A stretch of 7,691 nucleotides of DNA from Bacteroidales bacterium UBA3844 (GTDB lineage Bacteria > Bacteroidota > Bacteroidia > Bacteroidales > Paludibacteraceae). Position 1 is the first letter of the stretch, and every line of letters begins with the position of its first letter. Shown here piece after piece: positions 1-7,671 of this stretch. The translations under genes and the position numbers were made by a program. The notes under the pieces were generated by a model. The model saw only the letters and a program-made list of their open reading frames with translations, was not told the DNA's origin and ran no database searches. The stretch covers positions 87,335 through 95,025 of the forward strand of contig DGHQ01000047.1 in the NCBI GenBank assembly GCA_002392915.1, read 5' to 3'.

Positions 1-21
1 CCAATATGGTTCGATTAAAAG
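1..21 (-). repeat. CRISPR repeat cut by the left window edge
   Basis: These 21 bases match the last 21 bases of the plus-strand repeat exactly. The missing 9 bases lie outside the window, so the array runs on to the left, toward what is probably its older, leader-distal end. There is no sign of the repeat decay often seen at that end. Confidence 0.97.
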
Positions 22-57
22 TTGGAGTCCTATAGACTCAAAATACTGGTTTACTGG

Positions 58-87
58 GTTTCAATTCCAATATGGTTCGATTAAAAG
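58..87 (-). repeat. CRISPR repeat unit, first complete copy (30 nt)
   Basis: On the plus strand the repeat begins GTTTCAATTC and ends CGATTAAAAG. No variant was found among the 115 full copies by eye. The first 8 plus-strand bases of each copy are the putative crRNA handle (ATTGAAAC on minus), so Cas6 should cut after the 22nd base of the minus-strand repeat. Internal pairing is only about 3 bp (CCA with TGG), so the repeat is essentially unstructured, as in many I-B/III repeats. Full copies start at 58,124,191,258,325,391,455,521,587,654,720,785,852,917,981,1045,1110,1177,1244,1310,1377,1443,1509,1576,1642,1709,1775,1841,1907,1975,2042,2109,2175,2239,2305,2372,2439,2504,2570,2636,2703,2769,2836,2901,2968,3033,3099,3166,3231,3298,3365,3431,3498,3564,3630,3696,3762,3829,3896,3962,4028,4094,4160,4227,4294,4360,4426,4494,4560,4627,4692,4758,4825,4892,4960,5026,5092,5158,5225,5292,5360,5427,5495,5561,5627,5693,5759,5824,5890,5955,6021,6086,6154,6219,6286,6352,6419,6484,6548,6615,6681,6747,6812,6878,6944,7011,7079,7144,7210,7276,7342,7408,7473,7540,7605. 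Spacers fill the gaps. Confidence 0.98.
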
Positions 88-1472
88 CGGCTTACGAGAA
101 TATTGCGAACGTCATAACCACATGTTTCAATTCCAATATGGTTCGATTAAAAGTGCGAAGGTGTATATGATGCTATAGCTAACTTAATTAGTTTCAATTC
201 CAATATGGTTCGATTAAAAGAACGGAGTGTTGGGGGGTGCAAAACGTCAGTTGCACAGTTTCAATTCCAATATGGTTCGATTAAAAGAATTTTACTTTCC
301 GTGATAATTTCGCTCCTTACTATAGTTTCAATTCCAATATGGTTCGATTAAAAGGCTGACAAAGGCATACGAACGCAATTTCTCTCTTGCGTTTCAATTC
401 CAATATGGTTCGATTAAAAGAAAAGAGTATCGTAGTTGGAAGATGCGTTTTTAAGTTTCAATTCCAATATGGTTCGATTAAAAGTTAAAAATTGTTGGAG
501 TTCGTGAACTTGCAAACCTTGTTTCAATTCCAATATGGTTCGATTAAAAGGACGATGCAAAGAAACAGCAGTTAATCAACCTTATGGTTTCAATTCCAAT
601 ATGGTTCGATTAAAAGTCAGCCGCTGACGGTATCCTTTACACTGTCAACTGTGGTTTCAATTCCAATATGGTTCGATTAAAAGGGTTATTTTTTCACTTG
701 GCCTTTGCCACTTTTCGCTGTTTCAATTCCAATATGGTTCGATTAAAAGCTTACTCAAACTACGGTCGTATTCGTGTATCTCAGGTTTCAATTCCAATAT
801 GGTTCGATTAAAAGTGCCATCTCAGACATCGGGTGGCGGTTCTACACAGGGGTTTCAATTCCAATATGGTTCGATTAAAAGTTTCATGAACGGATGGAGC
901 GGTAGCAACCTTACAAGTTTCAATTCCAATATGGTTCGATTAAAAGCCAAAACACGTGCCTCATCTGCGACCGCAAGCGCGTTTCAATTCCAATATGGTT
1001 CGATTAAAAGTACCTTCAGAATTACTACTAGTGAATTTTACCATGTTTCAATTCCAATATGGTTCGATTAAAAGCAAGACACTCATAGAAGAGTATATCG
1101 CAGAACTTGGTTTCAATTCCAATATGGTTCGATTAAAAGGCCGATTTCCAGATAGAGAATGCGAGAGCCGAATCTCGTTTCAATTCCAATATGGTTCGAT
1201 TAAAAGGCTTCGAAACAGCAAAGCACGTTTTCTGGCATTCCGTGTTTCAATTCCAATATGGTTCGATTAAAAGCCAGATTGTCAGGCAAAGAAGATGCTT
1301 GCGGAATATGTTTCAATTCCAATATGGTTCGATTAAAAGCGGATAAGAATGGTAGTCATGTAGCCACAATAGATGAGTTTCAATTCCAATATGGTTCGAT
1401 TAAAAGCCTATCTTTCCAGCTTTCATCTGCACCTCTTCATATGTTTCAATTCCAATATGGTTCGATTAAAAG

Positions 1473-1487
1473 CCGTGATTGTCACGG
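1473..1487. other. Inverted repeat at the start of spacer 23
   Basis: Spacer 23 (1473-1508) opens with CCGTGA, loop TTG, then TCACGG: a perfect 6-bp stem with a 3-nt loop. It is probably inherited from the target, for example an operator or a stem-loop in a phage or plasmid transcript. It would form a hairpin in the crRNA near the spacer's 3' end if the array is read on the minus strand. Confidence 0.6.
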
Positions 1488-1804
1488 TTGTCACCCCATT
1501 ACTCTTGCGTTTCAATTCCAATATGGTTCGATTAAAAGCATATATAGTCGCTGTATTGTCAGCGAAGCATGACCTGTTTCAATTCCAATATGGTTCGATT
1601 AAAAGGAGTTGTCTCTGAAAATCCCCGCCCCATGTATCGCAGTTTCAATTCCAATATGGTTCGATTAAAAGTGAACAAAAGCAAACTTTGCGTTGAGCCG
1701 AAATCTTGGTTTCAATTCCAATATGGTTCGATTAAAAGGAGAGGAGAAGGAGGTTGAGAAGAAAAAGAAAGCCTGTTTCAATTCCAATATGGTTCGATTA
1801 AAAG

Positions 1805-2438
1805 CGAAAAGGAGGAGACGGGCAAACTGCTCATCACCAAGTTTCAATTCCAATATGGTTCGATTAAAAGGAAACGTATGTCATCTCTCGGATAAGCGGA
1901 TGAGGTGTTTCAATTCCAATATGGTTCGATTAAAAGTACCGAATATCTGTGCAGGTTGCGTTCGGCGAGCAGAAGTTTCAATTCCAATATGGTTCGATTA
2001 AAAGCCTGCTGTTTAATCGTGATGGTTGCGTTGTTGACGGCGTTTCAATTCCAATATGGTTCGATTAAAAGGCATAGGCGTCGACGTATCTGACAAGAAG
2101 CCTCTCCAGTTTCAATTCCAATATGGTTCGATTAAAAGCTGCCAAGGATCCTCTTGCAAGACTGCAGCTCGCAGGTTTCAATTCCAATATGGTTCGATTA
2201 AAAGACGAGGATCGTGTCGCTCGCCAAGGGAAGAAGCGGTTTCAATTCCAATATGGTTCGATTAAAAGAGATCTACCTGCTTACGAGCCTCATGCAGGAC
2301 GTGAGTTTCAATTCCAATATGGTTCGATTAAAAGTTGTCGATGAATATCGGGGCTGTGATCTCATACTCCCGTTTCAATTCCAATATGGTTCGATTAAAA
2401 GTGGTACTCCACCGCGTTGAGGTCGACCGCCTGCACCT
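1805..2438. other. GC-rich spacer block (spacers 28-37)
   Basis: Counting spacer bases only, these ten spacers hold 198 G or C in 364 bases, about 54%. The richest is spacer 37 (2402-2438), 24 of 37. For contrast, spacers 75-81 (within 4922-5359) hold 77 in 258, about 30%, and spacers 77 and 78 together 17 in 72. The likely meaning is that this stretch records attacks by more GC-rich elements than the later, AT-rich stretch. The counts are by eye and may be off by one or two. Confidence 0.65.
2145..2167. other. Run of short palindromes in spacer 33
   Basis: Spacer 33 (2139-2174) contains AGGATCCT directly followed by CTTGCAAG and, one base later, CTGCAG. The sequences are three perfect even-length palindromes almost end to end. 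It could come from a regulatory or recombination site in the target, but it may equally be chance in a GC-rich spacer. Confidence 0.45.
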
Positions 2439-2930
2439 GTTTCAATTCCAATATGGTTCGATTAAAAGCGACGAAATTATTAGCAACAGCATTAGACAAT
2501 GACGTTTCAATTCCAATATGGTTCGATTAAAAGAAAAATGCTTTTATCTTAGGACGTTCGCATTATCAAGTTTCAATTCCAATATGGTTCGATTAAAAGT
2601 CTTAGCGAAAGTGATGACTTCTCTGCTGTTACGGTGTTTCAATTCCAATATGGTTCGATTAAAAGGGCGACAATTGCCGCAGGACTTGCTACCGTTAACG
2701 AAGTTTCAATTCCAATATGGTTCGATTAAAAGGCGCGATGCTATCGACAATCAGCAGGGAGAATCCAAGTTTCAATTCCAATATGGTTCGATTAAAAGCC
2801 TTCCTGAGTACTACGACGTTTGAATATATTTCCAAGTTTCAATTCCAATATGGTTCGATTAAAAGTTCCCCATGTGGGAGTCGATAAGAACCGCAACATG
2901 GTTTCAATTCCAATATGGTTCGATTAAAAG

Positions 2931-2967
2931 TATGACTGATAAAGAAAGATTTATAAAAGCTATCGAA
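2931..2967 (+). other. Spacer 45, likely covering a gene start in the target
   Basis: From base 2932 the spacer reads ATG followed by an open frame to its end, giving MTDKERFIKAIE. The peptide is charged, amphipathic and looks like a real N-terminus. The inference is that this protospacer lies across the start codon of a target gene. It is not a gene in this genome: the frame leads straight into repeat sequence and there is no ribosome binding site of its own. Confidence 0.4.
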
Positions 2968-3460
2968 GTTTCAATTCCAATATGGTTCGATTAAAAGACA
3001 AGTACTTTCTTACCTGAGAGCTTGTATTTGTCGTTTCAATTCCAATATGGTTCGATTAAAAGTTGGCAGCCTGGAATTAATATTTCGATTCCTCCTGCGT
3101 TTCAATTCCAATATGGTTCGATTAAAAGAATTCTTTACTTGAAAATCTATCGAAGTGTCTCCCAAGTTTCAATTCCAATATGGTTCGATTAAAAGGTCAT
3201 CACATTGACGCATTATGACGACCTTGTTCCGTTTCAATTCCAATATGGTTCGATTAAAAGCGATCATCCAAAGGAGCTTGTGTTGTAGGTGCGTGTGGTT
3301 TCAATTCCAATATGGTTCGATTAAAAGTTATATAATATGTGACGAATATGGTAGTGTTACTTCTGTTTCAATTCCAATATGGTTCGATTAAAAGGAAATG
3401 GTAACAGACCGCATAAATAATGCTAAATGTGTTTCAATTCCAATATGGTTCGATTAAAAG

Positions 3461-3497
3461 GTGTAGGTCGTAAGACTATTGAGGAGTCAGATGAGGA
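3461..3497 (+). other. Spacer 53, open frame resembling a helix-hairpin-helix motif
   Basis: Read from base 3463 the spacer gives VGRKTIEESDE, and adding the preceding bases gives GVGRKTIEE. This resembles the Gly-x-Gly-(Arg/Lys)-Lys-(Thr/Ser)-(Ile/Leu)-x-Glu pattern of the RNA polymerase alpha C-terminal domain and related helix-hairpin-helix DNA-binding domains. The first glycine codon needs the last base of the repeat, so only part of the match is spacer-borne. A target gene for a DNA-binding protein is possible, but a match this short is weak. Confidence 0.2.
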
Positions 3498-4057
3498 GTT
3501 TCAATTCCAATATGGTTCGATTAAAAGACGTGGTTTAAGGTTTCAGAAGTTGATACTTGGTTGGTTTCAATTCCAATATGGTTCGATTAAAAGGGGTAAG
3601 GATAGAGCGGTGTTCTCTCTTTATCTAAGGTTTCAATTCCAATATGGTTCGATTAAAAGTCACGAACAACAGTTTAATTTAACAATCAAAAAAAAGTTTC
3701 AATTCCAATATGGTTCGATTAAAAGTCAAAGGTATGTTTGAACAGTTGATAGCAATTTGCAGTTTCAATTCCAATATGGTTCGATTAAAAGGAATGATGG
3801 TCGCAAGTTCATTCATTGACTTGTGGAGGTTTCAATTCCAATATGGTTCGATTAAAAGATGGTTTTGGATTTGAATCTTCCCCTAATGCTATACTGTTTC
3901 AATTCCAATATGGTTCGATTAAAAGGTATAATATTCCTTCGATAAGCGGTGTAATTAATCTGTTTCAATTCCAATATGGTTCGATTAAAAGTGAACTAGA
4001 AGAAGATGGAGTATTAAAATGTATTAAGTTTCAATTCCAATATGGTTCGATTAAAAG

Positions 4058-4093
4058 AGTCTGCCGTTAGCATAGATTGGCATCTTGGAATAT
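4058..4093 (-). other. Spacer 62, overlaps spacer 63 in its target
   Basis: The first 20 bases (4058-4077, beginning AGTCTGCCG) are identical to the last 20 bases of spacer 63 (4140-4159); the remaining 16 bases differ from anything in spacer 63. The pair can be merged into one 52-nt target sequence, with spacer 62 covering its right part on the plus strand. If the leader is at the right, spacer 62 was acquired before spacer 63. Confidence 0.9.
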
Positions 4094-4123
4094 GTTTCAA
4101 TTCCAATATGGTTCGATTAAAAG

Positions 4124-4159
4124 TGGAGAGCAAAAGAATAGTCTGCCGTTAGCATAGAT
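4124..4159 (-). other. Spacer 63, overlaps spacer 62 in its target
   Basis: The last 20 bases (4140-4159) equal the first 20 of spacer 62, offset by 16 nt on the same strand. In the merged 52-nt target every plus-strand frame has a stop codon. Two minus-strand frames stay open, one giving YSKMPIYANGRLFFCSP. In minus-strand orientation the three target bases just upstream of this protospacer, read from spacer 62, are CCA, which fits a CCN-type PAM known from some type I systems. Confidence 0.9.
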
Positions 4160-4671
4160 GTTTCAATTCCAATATGGTTCGATTAAAAGGAGACGAATAC
4201 GTATAGGCAAGGATATAAACGTTCAGGTTTCAATTCCAATATGGTTCGATTAAAAGAATTTATCAGCAACGAGGAAACTCCCGTGGAGACAAGGTTTCAA
4301 TTCCAATATGGTTCGATTAAAAGAGAGCAACCAAAATGGGTGCAACACTTCATTATCTTGTTTCAATTCCAATATGGTTCGATTAAAAGGAAAGCACCGC
4401 ATTTCTTTGACGGGGAATTTTCTCTGTTTCAATTCCAATATGGTTCGATTAAAAGAATCGCCAAAGTGAATGATGTCCCGGTTGAGTTCAGAAGTTTCAA
4501 TTCCAATATGGTTCGATTAAAAGGAGGAAGCGGATCAACGTTGATTGCTTGCGAGCAAAGTTTCAATTCCAATATGGTTCGATTAAAAGCTGTTTGTCAA
4601 GCTAGAAACAGGAACAGGCGAAACGTGTTTCAATTCCAATATGGTTCGATTAAAAGAAACCCCGATTTCAC

Positions 4672-4685
4672 GGCTCATTTGAGCC
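4672..4685. other. Inverted repeat in spacer 71
   Basis: Within spacer 71 (4657-4691) the bases GGCTCA, then TT, then TGAGCC form a perfect 6-bp inverted repeat. As an odd feature it may mark an operator or transcript hairpin in the target, or reduce guide accessibility in the crRNA. There is no T-run after it within the spacer, so a terminator is not supported. Confidence 0.55.
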
Positions 4686-5656
4686 ACGTTGGTTTCAATT
4701 CCAATATGGTTCGATTAAAAGTTTGTGTCGTGGAGACTACTCGTCATATGTTATTTAGTTTCAATTCCAATATGGTTCGATTAAAAGAATCAGAGAACGC
4801 AGTACGCCAATCAGGTAAAACTTAGTTTCAATTCCAATATGGTTCGATTAAAAGTTGGCTTTTGCCCCTTCCTTATACTGATGTATATGCAGTTTCAATT
4901 CCAATATGGTTCGATTAAAAGAAAACATTAGAAGGACTAGACTTAAAACCGGTATAACGGTTTCAATTCCAATATGGTTCGATTAAAAGCTTCCAACGAC
5001 TGAGATACCTATTTTTGATAATGATGTTTCAATTCCAATATGGTTCGATTAAAAGATTTCAATCTAGTTAAGATTTACAATGTGAATTATAGTTTCAATT
5101 CCAATATGGTTCGATTAAAAGTACTCCTTTCTAGAATTAAACACAAAAATAATCAACGTTTCAATTCCAATATGGTTCGATTAAAAGGCGGTACTTATAT
5201 TGAGTATGATAGCCTCGTTGATAAGTTTCAATTCCAATATGGTTCGATTAAAAGAATTTCCTTAATAAGTCGCATATAAAACTGATTATGTGTTTCAATT
5301 CCAATATGGTTCGATTAAAAGATGTTAAACGAAGAGATTGCACCACAAAAACAAATTTCGTTTCAATTCCAATATGGTTCGATTAAAAGACGGAGTTCAT
5401 GTATACAGCTTGGTATCTGTTCAATAGTTTCAATTCCAATATGGTTCGATTAAAAGCGGTAATATGTTTACCCTCACCTGCAACTTCTTCTGTTGTTTCA
5501 ATTCCAATATGGTTCGATTAAAAGCATTTTCACAAATTTTGGATGGCATGAAAATAACAAGTTTCAATTCCAATATGGTTCGATTAAAAGCTGGTCGCTC
5601 TTGCTGTTGTTGTCCCTGACTCGCATGTTTCAATTCCAATATGGTTCGATTAAAAG

Positions 5657-5692
5657 AGGCTGATTTGCAGTTGCAGAATAATTTGAAAACAA
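5657..5692 (-). other. Spacer 86, near-identical partner of spacer 116
   Basis: This 36-nt spacer matches spacer 116 except at two bases (5673 and 5676, both G here and A there) and one extra base at the left end of spacer 116. Read with the last base of the repeat, it encodes EADLQLQNNLKT, and both differences fall in third codon positions that keep Leu and Gln. The target looks like coding DNA, perhaps a coiled-coil region of a phage structural protein; the minus frame giving VFKLFCNCKSA is also synonymous, so the coding strand is not certain. Confidence 0.9.
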
Positions 5693-7060
5693 GTTTCAAT
5701 TCCAATATGGTTCGATTAAAAGCAAATACGGATTTTCCAAATACGAATACAAATGCAAGTTTCAATTCCAATATGGTTCGATTAAAAGGACACACAGTCA
5801 TTTGGCTTGATTCCTCGTATGTCGTTTCAATTCCAATATGGTTCGATTAAAAGTGATGATGGTAACGATTTTGATAATGTCAAAGATTTGTTTCAATTCC
5901 AATATGGTTCGATTAAAAGCCTTTGACAGAGTCGCCAATATTAATGCCTGTGAAGTTTCAATTCCAATATGGTTCGATTAAAAGGTTTTATATTCGTTCG
6001 CAAAAAAATCATTCTTTTTTGTTTCAATTCCAATATGGTTCGATTAAAAGGCTATTGTAAAACCATTGCGTCGTAAATATAATATGTTTCAATTCCAATA
6101 TGGTTCGATTAAAAGCAGACTTACAACCTATTAACTTCTAATTCGTAAGACTAGTTTCAATTCCAATATGGTTCGATTAAAAGCAAACTACCGCTGAACC
6201 TCTTTCTCCTTCTGTCTGGTTTCAATTCCAATATGGTTCGATTAAAAGAGGGAAGGGATGAGGCTGAGGTTGGAGCACATTGCCTGTTTCAATTCCAATA
6301 TGGTTCGATTAAAAGTTCCGCAAGATTGCAAAAAGAAGGTGCTATTCGTGCGTTTCAATTCCAATATGGTTCGATTAAAAGGAAAAATCGTAATGCAAAA
6401 GATTATGACTCTGAGGAAGTTTCAATTCCAATATGGTTCGATTAAAAGGAAAACTGATAAAGTCAGAATTAGACGGTGTCCAAGTTTCAATTCCAATATG
6501 GTTCGATTAAAAGAAGAGGTTGCGAGAAACCAAGTCGGACATTTGACGTTTCAATTCCAATATGGTTCGATTAAAAGAAGCCATTTGTCTATTACCCTGT
6601 TATTAATATCACTAGTTTCAATTCCAATATGGTTCGATTAAAAGCACGACACCAAGGCACGCACAATTATTGACTTGCTTGTTTCAATTCCAATATGGTT
6701 CGATTAAAAGTACGTTCAGTTCGTAATGACTACAATGCTTTCCACAGTTTCAATTCCAATATGGTTCGATTAAAAGGAAACTCATTCGAAAGTCATAGAA
6801 GGTAACATCGCGTTTCAATTCCAATATGGTTCGATTAAAAGAATTTAATCTTGAATCTTACAGCGTCCCAAAGCCATGTTTCAATTCCAATATGGTTCGA
6901 TTAAAAGACCAAAATGATTGCTATTCGCAACACAATATCATTTGTTTCAATTCCAATATGGTTCGATTAAAAGGATCAGAAGTTTTCTGCACCACCTGAG
7001 TAATACCGCTGTTTCAATTCCAATATGGTTCGATTAAAAGTCGTGCCAGCTTAAACGATG

Positions 7061-7075
7061 AAAAAGTAACTTTTT
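7061..7075. other. AT-rich inverted repeat in spacer 107
   Basis: Spacer 107 (7041-7078) contains AAAAAGT, a central A, and ACTTTTT: 7 bases on each side in perfect inverted order. With a one-base centre it cannot fold fully as a hairpin, so a protein-binding site in the target is more likely than an RNA structure. This is a description of the spacer; no function in the host is implied. Confidence 0.5.
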
Positions 7076-7439
7076 GGTGTTTCAATTCCAATATGGTTCG
7101 ATTAAAAGCATTCTCTATCGTGATAGGTTCATTGAAGTTCCGTGTTTCAATTCCAATATGGTTCGATTAAAAGAGGGCAAAATTTCCAGAACTTATTTAG
7201 CATAGCTTAGTTTCAATTCCAATATGGTTCGATTAAAAGAGTATTGGGACGAGGACACGGAGGACGACAATCCGCGTTTCAATTCCAATATGGTTCGATT
7301 AAAAGCTTTGGCGAACGCTGTCTCAAGGATATCGCTGATGCGTTTCAATTCCAATATGGTTCGATTAAAAGCTTCTTTTATTAGGAGGTCTAGTTCTGCC
7401 ATAACAAGTTTCAATTCCAATATGGTTCGATTAAAAGGC

Positions 7440-7465
7440 CCCCCCTTGTTGGGGGGTTAATTTTT
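7440..7465 (+). terminator. Terminator-like hairpin captured in spacer 113
   Basis: Spacer 113 (7438-7472) holds six C (7440-7445), loop TTGTT, six G (7451-7456), then TTAATTTTT: a 6-bp GC stem followed by a T-rich tract, the layout of an intrinsic terminator on the plus strand. It most likely came from a phage or plasmid terminator. On the minus strand the same hairpin is followed by the start of the repeat, GCCTTTTAAT on minus, a weaker T-run that might still slow transcription of the array. Short-stem terminators are common; function in either direction is inferred. Confidence 0.65.
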
Positions 7466-7634
7466 ACATTTAGTTTCAATTCCAATATGGTTCGATTAAA
7501 AGTTGGCGTTAGCTCACCCTCATATGGTTCTCCTTTCACGTTTCAATTCCAATATGGTTCGATTAAAAGTAAACTTGTCCGAAATCCTTGTCTCGCCCTC
7601 TTTAGTTTCAATTCCAATATGGTTCGATTAAAAG

Positions 7635-7671
7635 GAGGCTGATTTGCAGTTACAAAATAATTTGAAAACAA
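7635..7671 (-). other. Spacer 116, near-identical partner of spacer 86
   Basis: This 37-nt spacer repeats spacer 86, lying 30 spacers away, with A in place of G at 7652 and 7655 and one extra G at its left end. The right ends of both spacers coincide exactly. In minus-strand orientation that end is the 5', PAM-side end, which Cas1-Cas2 fixes, while the other end is allowed to vary. The pattern suits two separate captures from related elements better than copying within the array. Confidence 0.9.

Noticed and set aside
4241..4825. The longest frame, 194 codons, as a possible tandem-repeat surface protein
   Set aside because: It follows the repeat period, and it shifts between two repeat-encoded peptides (FQFQYGSIK and FNSNMVRLK) as spacer lengths change, which a true repeat protein would not do.
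684..4891. Similarity between spacer 11 (684-719) and spacer 74 (4855-4891) around TTGGC-TTTGCC
   Set aside because: Only a short stretch matches, with mismatches, and neither end of the spacers lines up. Pyrimidine-rich chance similarity is the simpler explanation, given more than 6,000 spacer pairs.
5430..5801. Minus-strand open reading frame with repeated FNRTILELK, and similar ones at 1665-1853, 4250-4438 and 7193-7420
   Set aside because: Same artefact on the other strand: the repeat read in reverse is stop-free in this frame. There is no ribosome binding site and the peptide follows the repeat-spacer period exactly.
4990..5889. Shared TTTTGATAATG between spacers 76 and 89
   Set aside because: An 11-base match is expected about once or twice by chance among roughly 4,200 spacer bases, and the neighbouring bases differ.
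5985..6020. Possible terminator in spacer 91 (A-run, short loop, T-run)
   Set aside because: The stem would be only A-T pairs with no GC-rich base and no separate T-tract, so it is better seen as low-complexity AT-rich sequence.
799..7460. Many open reading frames of 60-194 codons on the plus strand, rich in FNSNMVRLK, FQFQYGSIK and VSIPIWFD
   Set aside because: These are the three frames of the 30-nt CRISPR repeat, which supplies the ATG and has no stop in these frames. Frames persist only while spacer lengths and content permit. The constant peptide is the repeat and the variable peptide is the spacer, so there is no selected protein.
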